From the NCBI GenBank assembly GCA_903879335.1, contig CAIRLC010000031.1, positions 1-64,000 of the forward strand: a stretch of 64,000 bases of DNA, given 5' to 3'. The notes under the pieces were generated by a model. The model was not told where the DNA came from. It saw only the letters and a program-made list of their open reading frames with translations, and searched no databases. Positions 33,013 to 42,404 of the stretch are shown here, piece by piece. The position numbers and the translations under genes were made by a program. The DNA is from an uncultured Pseudomonadota bacterium (lineage in GTDB: Bacteria; Pseudomonadota; Gammaproteobacteria; Steroidobacterales; Steroidobacteraceae). Each line of letters starts with the position of its first letter. The first letter of the stretch is position 1.

Positions 33013-34401
33013 ATGCAGAGTTCTACGGTTGTCGTTGTCATTGTGCTGCTCGCGAGTTTTGCCTACCAGTGGGCCCGTCGGCGCTCCATAAATTTGGTGG
33101 GGGGGACCCGGGGCGTTCGTAATCTCCATTCCTTGCCCGCCTATTACGGTATGTACGTCGCCTTGTGGTGCGCACTACCGGCGCTGGCTTTACTGGGGCT
33201 TTGGCACCTTTTCGGTGATCGCGTCATCCTGCAAATGGTGTTGGCGCAGATGCCGACCGAATTTCAGCATCTCCAGGCCGGCGAGGCAGGCTTGGTTTTG
33301 AATGACATCCGAAACGTGGTGTCGGGCGCTGTCCCTGCTGAGATGGCGCGGCCCGCTGTGGTTGCTGCGGCTCAGCACTGGCGCCAATTGAGCCACCAGG
33401 GCGATTTGGTCGGTGCCGTCCTGGCCTTTTCGTCGGCCATTGTGGTGGGCTTCCTTGCACTGCGCTCCGTCAAGCCTGAAATGCGCGCGCGCAATCAGGT
33501 GGAAAAGATTGCCGAATGGGCGCTGCTGGCGTGTTCGGGCGTGGCCGTACTGACGACGATCGGGATCATCGTTTCGGTCTTGTACGAAGCGATGCACTTC
33601 TTCCACTTTGTATCCCCGATCGAGTTTTTGTTCGGTACCACGTGGAGCCCACAGATCGCGATGCGGGCGGACCAGGTGGGGTCGTCCGGCGCCTTTGGCG
33701 CGGTACCGCTTTTTACGGGCACGCTGCTGATCGCGGGAATCGCTTTGCTCGTTTCGGTGCCGGTGGGCCTGTTCTCCGCGATTTATCTGGCGGAATACGC
33801 CGCTCGCGGCGTCAGGACGGTGGTCAAGCCACTGCTGGAGATTCTGGCGGGTATTCCGACCGTTGTTTATGGCTTCTTTGCGGCCATGACGGTGGGACCG
33901 TTGCTGCGCATTTTGGGTGAGCGATTGGGCCTCGTCGTTGCCTCCGAGAGTGCCCTGTCGGCAGGCCTCGTCATGGGAATCATGATCATCCCCTTCGTTT
34001 CATCACTCGCGGACGACATGATCACTGCGGTGCCGCAATCGTTGCGTGATGGTGCTTATGCCTTAGGTGCAACCCGTTCGGAAACGATCCGAAATGTGGT
34101 CTTGCCAGCAGCGCTGCCCGGTATTGTGGGCGGTGTGCTCTTAGCAGCTTCGCGCGCGATCGGCGAAACGATGATCGTGGTCATGGCGGCCGGTTTGGCC
34201 GCCAATTTGACCGCCAACCCATTCGAGGCCGTGACAACGGTTACGGTACAAATTGCCACCTTGCTGGTGGGCGATTCTGAGTTCGACAGCCCGAAGACTT
34301 TGGCGGCATTTGCGCTTGGTCTGGTGCTGTTCTTTGTGACACTCGCTCTGAATATCGTGGCTCTTAAAGTCGTGCGTAAATATCGAGAGCAGTATGACTA
34401 A
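33013..34401 (+). CDS. pstC: Phosphate ABC transporter permease PstC
   Basis: A 462-residue inner-membrane permease, longer than the ~320 residues of E. coli PstC. The extra N-terminal ~150 residues add TM segments and a soluble stretch (the long PstC variant common outside enterics). The conserved core includes FLFGTTWSP, GAFGAVPLFTGTLLI, VPVGLFSAIYLAEYA, EILAGIPTVVYGFFA, PQSLRDGAYALGATRSET (the EAA-type loop that docks to PstB) and AASRAIGETMIVVMAAG. It overlaps pstA by 8 nt. A PhoB box lies upstream. Confidence 0.93.
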   Translation: MQSSTVVVVIVLLASFAYQWARRRSINLVGGTRGVRNLHSLPAYYGMYVALWCALPALALLGLWHLFGDRVILQMVLAQMPTEFQHLQAGEAGLVLNDIRNVVSGAVPAEMARPAVVAAAQHWRQLSHQGDLVGAVLAFSSAIVVGFLALRSVKPEMRARNQVEKIAEWALLACSGVAVLTTIGIIVSVLYEAMHFFHFVSPIEFLFGTTWSPQIAMRADQVGSSGAFGAVPLFTGTLLIAGIALLVSVPVGLFSAIYLAEYAARGVRTVVKPLLEILAGIPTVVYGFFAAMTVGPLLRILGERLGLVVASESALSAGLVMGIMIIPFVSSLADDMITAVPQSLRDGAYALGATRSETIRNVVLPAALPGIVGGVLLAASRAIGETMIVVMAAGLAANLTANPFEAVTTVTVQIATLLVGDSEFDSPKTLAAFALGLVLFFVTLALNIVALKVVRKYREQYD

Positions 34402-35698
34402 TCTCGTTGGATCAACGGCCAAGTCGTCCAGTCAGGCGAAGGTCGCAGCGTCGCTGCGACGTCGCTACGCCGCAGAATTGCGCTTCCGGGCCTACGGTAT
34501 TGTCGCGATCGCGATCGGTCTTGCCTTCGTTGTGTTCTTGTTTTCTTCGATCATTTCGAAGGGCTACACCTCATTCCAACAAACGTACCTCGCGGTCGAT
34601 ATCGACTACGCCGCCGATACGATTGATCCGGAGGGCACTCGGCTCCCTGACACGCTGTCCGCTGCGGATTATCAAGCGGTCATCAAGGCTTCGTTACGTG
34701 CTCAGTTTCCGAACGTGGAGGGGCGGGCGTCGCTTCGCCATCTGTACGGCTTGGTCAGCAACGCCGCGGAAACCACGCTACGCGATCAGGTTGTGAGCGA
34801 TCCGAAGTTGATCGGCAGTCACCAGCGGATCTGGCTACTGGCAGACGATCATGTGGATTCCTTTATCAAGGGCCAGATCGATCGAAAACTGCCGGAGTCG
34901 GATCGTCCGATATCCGATGAAGAAATAGCCTGGTTGGATGCGCTGAAGGCCAAGCATGGGGTAGAGACCAAGTTCAACCTCGCATTCTTTACCTCAGGTG
35001 ATTCTCGCGAGCCAGAGCAGGCCGGTGTTGCTGGCGCATTGGCCGGTAGTGCGCTGACGTTGATTGTCACGCTGATCTTGTCGTTCCCCATCGGGGTTGC
35101 AGCGGCGATTTACTTGGAAGAATTCGCGCCGCGAAATTTTTGGACCGACGTCATTGAAGTGAACATCAATAACTTGGCGGCCGTTCCCTCCATCGTGTTC
35201 GGTTTGCTCGGCTTGGCGATGTTCATTCAATTCTTCGGTTTGCCACGGTCAGCGCCGCTCGTCGGCGGACTGGTGCTCTCGTTGATGACCTTGCCGACGA
35301 TCATCATTGCCGGTCGCGCTTCTTTGAAGGCCGTTCCGCCGTCCATTCGTGAGGCGGCTTTAGGTATGGGCGCATCTCGAATGCAGACCGTGGCCCATCA
35401 TGTCTTACCACTCGCGCTGCCTGGAATGCTGACCGGAACCATCATCGGTATGGCGCGTGCCTTGGGCGAAAGCGCGCCGTTGTTGATGATCGGTATGGTG
35501 GCCTTCATCGTTGATGTGCCGCATGGACTTTCCGATCCAGCGACGGCGCTGCCGGTACAAATTTATCTTTGGGCTCGCAGCCCTGAGCGCGCCTTTGTGG
35601 AGCGGACCTCGGGCGCCATTATGGTATTGCTTGGGTTCTTACTCCTCATGAATGCCGTGGCTGTGGTGCTGCGTAATCGTTTCGAGCGTCGTTGGTAG
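34394..35698 (+). CDS. pstA: Phosphate ABC transporter permease PstA
   Basis: A 434-residue permease, again the long form. After TM1 a ~170-residue periplasmic insert (DYAADTIDPEGTRLPD ... SGDSREPEQAGVAGAL) precedes the conserved core: FPIGVAAAIYLEEFAPRN, NNLAAVPSIVFGLLGLA, PPSIREAALGMGASRMQT (docking loop) and ARALGESAPLLMIG. With PstC it forms the membrane channel. The start overlaps pstC by 8 nt and pstB follows after 16 nt. Confidence 0.94.
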   Translation: MTNLVGSTAKSSSQAKVAASLRRRYAAELRFRAYGIVAIAIGLAFVVFLFSSIISKGYTSFQQTYLAVDIDYAADTIDPEGTRLPDTLSAADYQAVIKASLRAQFPNVEGRASLRHLYGLVSNAAETTLRDQVVSDPKLIGSHQRIWLLADDHVDSFIKGQIDRKLPESDRPISDEEIAWLDALKAKHGVETKFNLAFFTSGDSREPEQAGVAGALAGSALTLIVTLILSFPIGVAAAIYLEEFAPRNFWTDVIEVNINNLAAVPSIVFGLLGLAMFIQFFGLPRSAPLVGGLVLSLMTLPTIIIAGRASLKAVPPSIREAALGMGASRMQTVAHHVLPLALPGMLTGTIIGMARALGESAPLLMIGMVAFIVDVPHGLSDPATALPVQIYLWARSPERAFVERTSGAIMVLLGFLLLMNAVAVVLRNRFERRW

Positions 35699-35714
35699 GA
35701 TATAGAGACAATTT

Positions 35715-36593
35715 ATGACCATCGAAAAGCACCAGCACGTGACCGAAGTTTCCCGAAGCGTCGTCTTCAATGAGTCGGATCATTCGTCGCCAGGAGAACA
35801 GGTGGATACGAAGACCGTAGGCCAAGTGACCGTCGACTCGCCGGTCATCAGCGCGCGACATGTGAACGTCCATTACGGCGAGAAGCACGCGATCAAGGAC
35901 GTCAGCATTGACGTCGCTAAAAACGCGGTGATCGCCTTCATCGGCCCCTCGGGCTGCGGTAAGTCGACGTTCCTACGTTGCCTGAACCGTATGAATGACA
36001 CGATCCCCAATGCCAAGGTCACCGGATCGATCACGCTGGATGGCAGTGATATCTACGATCGTTCGCAAGACATCGTGCAGCTGCGTGCGCGCGTCGGTAT
36101 GGTCTTCCAAAAGCCTAACCCCTTCCCCAAATCAATCTATGAGAACGTCGCCTATGGCCCACGGATTCATGGATTGGCGGGTACCCGTGCGGACTTGGAC
36201 GACATGGTGCAGTCCTCCTTGCGTAAGGCGGGTCTCTGGGAAGAGGTGAAGGATCGCCTCGATAATCCCGGCACGGGTCTTTCGGGTGGTCAGCAGCAGC
36301 GCTTGTGTATTGCCCGCGCGATCGCCGTCGACCCTGAAGTGATTCTGATGGACGAACCGTGTTCAGCCTTGGATCCAATTGCGACTGCAAAAGTTGAGGA
36401 TCTTATCGACGAGCTGCGTGAAAACTATGCCATCGTGATCGTCACCCACAGTATGCAGCAGGCGGCCCGAGTGTCGCAGCGCACTGCATACTTCCATCTG
36501 GGCGACCTTATTGAAGTGGGTCCCACCGAACAAATCTTTACGAATCCGGTACACAAGTTGACCGAAGACTACATCACCGGCCGATTCGGTTAA
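35715..36593 (+). CDS. pstB: Phosphate ABC transporter ATP-binding protein PstB
   Basis: A 292-residue ABC ATPase. Walker A is GPSGCGKST, the signature is [14 protein letters not shown], Walker B is [13 protein letters not shown] and the switch histidine is in [33 protein letters not shown] is diagnostic of PstB. About 35 extra residues at the N-terminus precede the usual start of the domain. An alternative start nearer [19 protein letters not shown] is conceivable. It is the last gene of pstCAB, and phoU is not downstream as it is in E. coli. Confidence 0.96.
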   Translation: MTIEKHQHVTEVSRSVVFNESDHSSPGEQVDTKTVGQVTVDSPVISARHVNVHYGEKHAIKDVSIDVAKNAVIAFIGPSGCGKSTFLRCLNRMNDTIPNAKVTGSITLDGSDIYDRSQDIVQLRARVGMVFQKPNPFPKSIYENVAYGPRIHGLAGTRADLDDMVQSSLRKAGLWEEVKDRLDNPGTGLSGGQQQRLCIARAIAVDPEVILMDEPCSALDPIATAKVEDLIDELRENYAIVIVTHSMQQAARVSQRTAYFHLGDLIEVGPTEQIFTNPVHKLTEDYITGRFG

Positions 36594-36601
36594 CCGTATC
36601 G

Positions 36602-36636
36602 TTTGGCGGCGGCCGGATCCACGGACTGCCGCCAAA
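36602..36636. terminator. Inverted repeat between convergent pstB and dapD
   Basis: TTTGGCGGC (36602-36610) pairs perfectly with GCCGCCAAA (36628-36636) across a 17-nt loop, between two convergent genes. There is no T-run on either side, so it may be a factor-dependent or bidirectional end signal. Confidence 0.45.
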
Positions 36637-36649
36637 TATGGATTCGCTT

Positions 36650-37474
36650 TTAGTCTCGCAGCAGTTCGTTGATCGATGTCTTAGCGCGAGTTTGCGCATC
36701 GACTCGTTTGACGATTACGGCCGCATAAAGCGAATATCGACCGTCCTTCGACGGGAGATTGCCGGGTACAACGACGGCGCCGGCAGGCACTCGGCCGTAG
36801 CTGACTTCGCCCGATTCGCGATCATAAATTTTTGTGCTGGCACCGATATAAACGCCCATCGAGATCACAGCGCCGGTCTCAACGATCACGCCTTCAACAA
36901 TCTCGGACCGAGCACCGATAAAGCAGTTGTCCTCAATAATCGTTGGGCTCGCCTGTAAGGGTTCCAACACGCCGCCGATGCCAACGCCACCCGAGAGGTG
37001 GACGTTCTTACCGATTTGGGCACAAGAACCGACGGTCGCCCACGTGTCCACCATCGTGCCTGAATCGACATAGGCGCCGATATTCACATAGCTCGGCATG
37101 AGCACAACGCCGGAGGCGACGAAGGCGCCGCGACGCGCCACGGCGGGCGGCACGATGCGTGTGCCTCCGGCGCGCAGCGTATCTTCATCTTGGCCGCTGT
37201 ATTTGAGTGGCACCTTGTCGAACCACCGAGCAGGATCGGCGCCCATGGCGACGTTGTCATGGGTGCGGAAATAGAGCAGGACGGCTTTTTTTAGCCACTC
37301 ATGAACGGTCCAGACGCCTGATTCGGTTCGCGTGGCCACTCGTTGGCTGCCTTTATCCAACAGATCAATGACCGCTTCTGTCGTGTGCACGAGTTCGACA
37401 GGCGTATTGGTGGGCGAAATCTCGGCACGGCGTTCCCAGTAGCCTTCGATAGTTTCTTTCAGTGCATTGATCAT
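36650..37474 (-). CDS. dapD: Tetrahydrodipicolinate N-succinyltransferase
   Basis: A 274-residue left-handed beta-helix acyltransferase: succinyl-CoA + tetrahydrodipicolinate to N-succinyl-2-amino-6-oxopimelate. The N-terminal helical domain contains [18 protein letters not shown]. The hexapeptide coil follows with [50 protein letters not shown] and [14 protein letters not shown]. Length is normal. ATGA-type overlap (37471-37474) with dapC upstream means the two are cotranslated. Confidence 0.96.
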   Translation of the reverse strand: MINALKETIEGYWERRAEISPTNTPVELVHTTEAVIDLLDKGSQRVATRTESGVWTVHEWLKKAVLLYFRTHDNVAMGADPARWFDKVPLKYSGQDEDTLRAGGTRIVPPAVARRGAFVASGVVLMPSYVNIGAYVDSGTMVDTWATVGSCAQIGKNVHLSGGVGIGGVLEPLQASPTIIEDNCFIGARSEIVEGVIVETGAVISMGVYIGASTKIYDRESGEVSYGRVPAGAVVVPGNLPSKDGRYSLYAAVIVKRVDAQTRAKTSINELLRD

Positions 37475-38667
37475 GAGTGTCTCGATTCGATAAAAGTTTT
37501 AATACGTTGAGCCGCCTCGATACATTGATCCAGCGGCGCGACCAGTGAGATGCGGATGTAGCCTTGGCCCGGATTGCCATGCCCGGCGTCGCGGCCGAGG
37601 TAGCTTCCGGGCAGAACAATAACGTTCTGAGTCGCAAACAATTCTCGGGCGAATTGCTCATCGTCCATCCCGACACGCGGCCAGAGATAAAAACTCGCCG
37701 ACGGCGCAGTGACGTCGAGTACCGGTTTAAGGATTGGGAGCACCGCGTCAAATTTTGCGCGATAGAGCGCGCGGTTCGTCACCGCGTGGCGGTCGTCGGC
37801 CCACCCGGCAATGCTCGCTTTTTGGACGTGCACCGGCAGGGCGCAGCCGTGGTACGTCCGATAGAGGCGGAACGCTTCCAGAATCGTTGGATCGCCAGCA
37901 ACGAATCCAGAACGCAGGCCAGGCACGCTTGAGCGCTTCGATAGGCTGTGGAAGACAACGACGCGATCGAAACTACGGCCAAGACGCACACAAGTACCCA
38001 GCAATCCGGGGGGTGGATTGGCTTCGTCGAGATAGATGTCGCCGTAACATTCATCAGCAGCAATCACGAAGTCGAATCGATCAGCCAGCTCAAGTGCCTG
38101 GGCAAGATAGGCCTCGTCGGCCACGGCTCCGGTGGGGTTGCCTGGCGAGCAGAGGTATAGCAATTTGCAGCGCTTCCAGATCGTGTCTGGTACGCCGTTG
38201 AGGTTCGGTAAGAACTGGTTTGCTGCTGTGGTGTCGAGAAAATATGGGGTGGCACCGGCCAGCAGCGCTGCACCCTCATAGATTTGATAGAAGGGGTTAG
38301 GCATCGCCACCAGCGAATTTTCGCTGGGATCGATCAGGCACTGCGCGAAGGCAAACAAGGCTTCACGGGTACCATTGACCGGCAACACCATCCGACTCGG
38401 ATCGAGTTGTCCACCGAGATTGAATCGTCGATCGAGCCAATCGGCCACGGCGGTTTTGAACGCCGGTAAGCCACCGGTGGCTGGATACGTTCCAAGGTCG
38501 CCCATGGCGCCCAGTAGCGCGTCGATGATGACCCGTGGCGCTTCATGCTTGGGTTCACCGATCGACAGCGAGATCGGCGCCAGATGATGTGGGGGCACGA
38601 CTCCACGGTGCAGTTGCGCGAGACGCTCGAAAGGGTAGGGTTGCAGTGCAGTCAGCGCCGGATGCAT
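37471..38667 (-). CDS. dapC: Succinyldiaminopimelate transaminase
   Basis: A 398-residue fold-type I PLP aminotransferase. [45 protein letters not shown] and [16 protein letters not shown] (PLP lysine) match the proteobacterial DapC family. It performs the step after DapD, and the overlap with dapD supports the role. It starts one codon after the glnD stop, so glnD-dapC-dapD form one transcript on the minus strand. Confidence 0.94.
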   Translation of the reverse strand: MHPALTALQPYPFERLAQLHRGVVPPHHLAPISLSIGEPKHEAPRVIIDALLGAMGDLGTYPATGGLPAFKTAVADWLDRRFNLGGQLDPSRMVLPVNGTREALFAFAQCLIDPSENSLVAMPNPFYQIYEGAALLAGATPYFLDTTAANQFLPNLNGVPDTIWKRCKLLYLCSPGNPTGAVADEAYLAQALELADRFDFVIAADECYGDIYLDEANPPPGLLGTCVRLGRSFDRVVVFHSLSKRSSVPGLRSGFVAGDPTILEAFRLYRTYHGCALPVHVQKASIAGWADDRHAVTNRALYRAKFDAVLPILKPVLDVTAPSASFYLWPRVGMDDEQFARELFATQNVIVLPGSYLGRDAGHGNPGQGYIRISLVAPLDQCIEAAQRIKTFIESRHS

Positions 38668-38668
38668 C

Positions 38669-41371
38669 TTAAATCCGATGGTCGAGCGCAGTGCGCAGCG
38701 CCGACGCTAGTCGTTCACGCGTGGCTGGGTTCAACGGTTCGCCATCCGCGTCAGCGACGTAGAACACGTCCTCGGCGCGTTCGCCAACGGTGACCACTCG
38801 TGCTGCCAGCAGCTGAATTTTTTCTTGCGTGAAGATTTTGCCGAGTTCACACAGCAGCCCTGGGCGGTCTGCGGCGATGAGTTCCAAGGCGGTGCGGTGA
38901 TTGCGATTGTCATCGCTCCACGTGATTTGTGTCTGCGTGGCGAACATCCGCACTTGCCGAGGCGCGCGTCGAGTCACGGTATAGGTCGTACCCGCATCGG
39001 CTCGTAATGCCCGATAAAGTCCCTGTTCGATCTCGTGGACGCGGGTTCGATCTTGAATGGCGCCGCCGGTATCTTCCAGAACGAGGAACGTATCGATGGT
39101 GAAACCGTTGGTCGTTGGCGTGATACGCGCGTCCAAGACGGTCAGACCCATCTGGTCAAGCACACCGGTCGCCCGGGCAAAACTGTTAACGCGGCGATGT
39201 GTGTAGCTGAAGATAGCCGTTCCGCCACGCCCAGTTTCCTGACGGACCGCGACGATCGGATCTTCGTCAAACGGATCTCGGCTCGCCAACAGCGACGTAT
39301 GCCAGGCGATCTCTTCTGCCGTGTGCCGTAGGAAGTAGGCGCCGGTTAAGTCTTTCCAGACGCGGTTAATTTCGGACGTCGATACGCCGTCGCGACCGAG
39401 TATTTCTCGGGCCTCCACTTGCGTCTCTGCGATCAGTTCGGCTTCGCCCAGCGGGCTTTCGAGCCCTCGGCGCAAAGCGCGCTTCGTCCGCTCGAAGAAT
39501 TCCTCAAACAGCGAGGCTTTCCACGTATTCCAAAGTTTGGGATTGGTGCCGCGAACGTCCGCCACGGTCAGGACGTATAGATAATCTAAGTGAGTGCTAT
39601 CACCCACACGTCGGGCGAACTCATTCACGACTTCAGGATCCGTGATGTCCTTCTTTTGAGCCGTGACCGACAATATAAGATGGTGCCGCACGAGCCAGGC
39701 GACAAGACGGGCGTCGTACCTTGAGAGCCCTTGTTCTAAGCAGAACGCTTCCGCGTCGACGGCGCCGAGTTCGGAATGATCGCCACCTCGGCCTTTCGCG
39801 ATATCGTGGAAAAGCGCAGCTAAATAGGCCAGTTCGGGTCGCGGCAGTGAGCGAAATACGGCCGACAATTTTGGCAGTTCATGGTCGAAACGAGTCTGCG
39901 AGAGACGGCGCAGGTTGCGTAACACGAATAGAGTATGCGCATCGACTGTATAGGCGTGGAAAAGATCGTACTGCATACGACCGACGATGCGGCCAAAGGC
40001 GGGGATATAGCGACCGAGGACGCCATATAAGTTCATCCGACGCAGAGCACGCGAAATACCCTGAGTCTCTCTTAAGATGTCGATGAACAACCGGTGGTGA
40101 CGCGGATTCTGACGGAACTCCTCGTCGACCATCCACAGGTGCTGTTGCAGGTTGCGAATGGTTTCGGCGCGAACGCCTTTCAGATCTGTGTTTTGGCACA
40201 GCAGCTGGAACAGCTCTAGGATGGCCGATGGATTACGCTGAAACACGTCATCCGCCGTCACTTCGAGATAGTCATTGCGTGACTGGAAGCGGGGGTTGAT
40301 GGACGTGGGTACCGTGGGTACTGGGTTCAGAATGGCTTCACTGAACAGTTGTAGGAGCATTTCGTTCAGCAAGGAAATATCCATTGCCGTTCGATAATAG
40401 CGCTGCATCAACTGTTCGACCGCTAAGGTGTAGGTGGCGTCTTCATAGCCAAATTGGCGAGCTATTTTGATTTGATGGTCAAATAGCAGACGGTCTTCGC
40501 GGCGGCCTGTCAGGACGTGTAAAGCAAATCGCACTTTCCACAGAAAGCCTTGAGCGACCTTTAGTTTTCGCAATTCAGCGTCTGTTAGAAACCCGTAGTG
40601 GACGAGTTCATCCAGCGATTCCGCGCCGAAATGATGTTTAGCCACCCAAGCGATGGTCTGGATGTCGCGTAAACCGCCGGGACTTGCTTTGACATTCGGC
40701 TCTAAATTGTAGGCTGTGTCGTAAAAACGCTGGTGCCGTTGCTGCTGTTCGCGGACTTTGGCTTCATAAAACTCAGCGGCACTCCAAACGAGATCTGGCG
40801 CGAGCGCGCGCTTCATGGCGCTAAACAGAACCTCGGGTCCGACGAGTAGGCGTGCTTCCAACAAGGTGGTGGCGACTGAAATGTCTGCCAGACTTTCGCT
40901 CTGACACTCATCAATCGTGCGCGTGCTGTGGCCCACTTCAAGACCGATGTCCCAAAGGAAGGTTAAAAATCGCTCTAGCGCGGCTTCCCACGGCGCTTCT
41001 TCACTCTTGGGGAGCAGCGCCATGACATCAATATCTGAGCAGGGGTGCAATTCCCCACGACCGTACCCACCGACCGCCAATAGGGCGAGATCGTCAGTAT
41101 GGCCGGCGAGATGTAAAGTCCAGGCACGAGTTAAGACCAGATCGATGAGTCGGGCGCGGGCACGGACTAGATCTTCGACCGGTTCATCAGTAAAAAAACG
41201 GGCTTTGAGGTCTGCGTCTGCGGTCTCAATGACCGAGCGGAATGCAACGATGGCATCCGCTGGCACCGCGAGCGACATGTCCGCGAGCCGTAAGGTGGCC
41301 TCCAAAAGAATTGGCCAAGCGTCGCCATCGACGGCGCCAGCCCCGTCGCCGGTAGAAGAAGTCGGCTTCAT
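38669..41371 (-). CDS. glnD: PII uridylyltransferase/uridylyl-removing enzyme
   Basis: A 900-residue bifunctional nitrogen sensor that adds UMP to PII proteins when glutamine is low and removes it when high. Nucleotidyltransferase motif: AVGGYGRGELHPCSDIDVM (~85-105). The HD hydrolase domain contains LFHDIAKGRGGDHSELG and LVRHHL. Two C-terminal ACT domains (ARITPTTNGFTIDTFLVLE and LELIAADRPGLLCELGKIF) bind glutamine. The start is ATG 41371 (MKPTSSTGDG), 3 nt after the map stop; 44 further codons upstream lie inside map and are not part of it. Confidence 0.96.
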   Translation of the reverse strand: MKPTSSTGDGAGAVDGDAWPILLEATLRLADMSLAVPADAIVAFRSVIETADADLKARFFTDEPVEDLVRARARLIDLVLTRAWTLHLAGHTDDLALLAVGGYGRGELHPCSDIDVMALLPKSEEAPWEAALERFLTFLWDIGLEVGHSTRTIDECQSESLADISVATTLLEARLLVGPEVLFSAMKRALAPDLVWSAAEFYEAKVREQQQRHQRFYDTAYNLEPNVKASPGGLRDIQTIAWVAKHHFGAESLDELVHYGFLTDAELRKLKVAQGFLWKVRFALHVLTGRREDRLLFDHQIKIARQFGYEDATYTLAVEQLMQRYYRTAMDISLLNEMLLQLFSEAILNPVPTVPTSINPRFQSRNDYLEVTADDVFQRNPSAILELFQLLCQNTDLKGVRAETIRNLQQHLWMVDEEFRQNPRHHRLFIDILRETQGISRALRRMNLYGVLGRYIPAFGRIVGRMQYDLFHAYTVDAHTLFVLRNLRRLSQTRFDHELPKLSAVFRSLPRPELAYLAALFHDIAKGRGGDHSELGAVDAEAFCLEQGLSRYDARLVAWLVRHHLILSVTAQKKDITDPEVVNEFARRVGDSTHLDYLYVLTVADVRGTNPKLWNTWKASLFEEFFERTKRALRRGLESPLGEAELIAETQVEAREILGRDGVSTSEINRVWKDLTGAYFLRHTAEEIAWHTSLLASRDPFDEDPIVAVRQETGRGGTAIFSYTHRRVNSFARATGVLDQMGLTVLDARITPTTNGFTIDTFLVLEDTGGAIQDRTRVHEIEQGLYRALRADAGTTYTVTRRAPRQVRMFATQTQITWSDDNRNHRTALELIAADRPGLLCELGKIFTQEKIQLLAARVVTVGERAEDVFYVADADGEPLNPATRERLASALRTALDHRI

Positions 41372-41373
41372 GC

Positions 41374-42153
41374 TCAGGCTCCGGTCACTAGCGGGGACGT
41401 CTCGTTGGCACCCAAGGTCAGAATCTCGCAGCCCGTTGGGGTGACGAGTAGGGTGTGTTCCCACTGCGCCGAGAGACTGTGGTCTTTGGTTACGACGGTC
41501 CAACCATCACCCAATAGGCGCACTTGGCGACCTCCCGCGTTGATCATCGGCTCAATGGTAAAGGTCTGGCCGACTTCCAAGGTGGCGCCTGTACCCGGTT
41601 TACCATAATGCAAAATCTGGGGGTCTTCGTGGAAAACCTGGCCGATGCCATGGCCGCAATACTCGCGCACGACGGAATAACCCAGCCCCTCAACGAAAGT
41701 TTGGATGGTATGGCCAATGTCGCCCAATTGGGCACCGGGCCGGACGACCCCGATACCGAGCCATAAGGCCTGACGGCAGGTCTCGACGAGCCGTTTCGCC
41801 TGAACCGAGGGCGGGCCCACGATAAACATGCGGCTCGAATCGCCGAACCAACCGTCCTTGATGACGGTCACGTCAACATTGACGATATCGCCGTTTTTAA
41901 GGCGCTTATCGCCGGGGATGCCGTGACATACGACATGGTTCACCGAAGTACAGATCGACTTCGGGAACCCGTGATAGTTCAGTGGCGCGGGAATGGCGTG
42001 CTGAACATTGACGATATAGTCGTGGCAGATACGGTCGAGTTCGTCGGTGGTCACGCCGGCGGCAACGTATTGACCGATCATGTCGAGTACGTCGGCAGTC
42101 AGGCGGCCGGCGAGGCGCATGGCCTCCTCTTGGGCGGGTGTCTTTAGGCTCAC
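41374..42153 (-). CDS. map: Methionine aminopeptidase, type I
   Basis: A 259-residue enzyme that removes the initiator Met from new proteins. NYHGFPKSICTSVNHVVCHGIPGDKRL is the family signature. The metal ligands are the Asp residues in VNVDVTVIKDGWFGDSSRMF, the His in GHGIGQVFHEDP and the Glu residues in FTIEPM and AQWEHTLLV. It is divergent from rpsB, as in most gammaproteobacteria, and heads the map-glnD-dapC-dapD unit. Confidence 0.97.
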   Translation of the reverse strand: MSLKTPAQEEAMRLAGRLTADVLDMIGQYVAAGVTTDELDRICHDYIVNVQHAIPAPLNYHGFPKSICTSVNHVVCHGIPGDKRLKNGDIVNVDVTVIKDGWFGDSSRMFIVGPPSVQAKRLVETCRQALWLGIGVVRPGAQLGDIGHTIQTFVEGLGYSVVREYCGHGIGQVFHEDPQILHYGKPGTGATLEVGQTFTIEPMINAGGRQVRLLGDGWTVVTKDHSLSAQWEHTLLVTPTGCEILTLGANETSPLVTGA

Positions 42154-42209
42154 GGGTGGGGGGGTGGGCTCGGCAAGGTGACGGTAAACGGTTAGGGCGT
42201 CCTAAACCG

Positions 42210-42238
42210 TTGTTTGCACGGGGCTAACATGGTATAAA
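42210..42238 (+). promoter_or_regulatory. Promoter of rpsB-tsf
   Basis: TTGTTT (42210-42215) and TATAAA (42233-42238) are 17 nt apart, followed by a GC-rich discriminator. This leaves a leader of about 160 nt before rpsB, room for the ribosomal-protein autoregulation known for this operon. The rest of the 251-bp map/rpsB gap contains the leader hairpin listed below. Confidence 0.65.
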
Positions 42239-42328
42239 GCGCGGCGTTTTTTCGCAATCAAATCCACACGCGTACCGGCGTCGCTCGCAAGGCGAAGTCA
42301 ACCGGACGGTCGGGTGTCGGTCGGCCCG

Positions 42329-42347
42329 CTCCACGAGCCTCGTGGAG
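42329..42347 (+). promoter_or_regulatory. Hairpin in the rpsB leader
   Basis: CTCCACGAG (42329-42337) and CTCGTGGAG (42339-42347) are perfectly complementary around one central base, about 57 nt before the rpsB start. The S2 leader is known to be a target of S2 autorepression in gammaproteobacteria. Whether this hairpin is part of that element is inferred. Confidence 0.45.
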
Positions 42348-42404
42348 CCCCCGAGCGACTACCGGACGGGGCACGCGGAGGAAATAACCCGGGAGAGTGA
42401 GACA

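Noticed and set aside
41372-41503. N-terminal extension of glnD by 44 codons
   Set aside because: Lies inside map in another frame and has no GlnD similarity.
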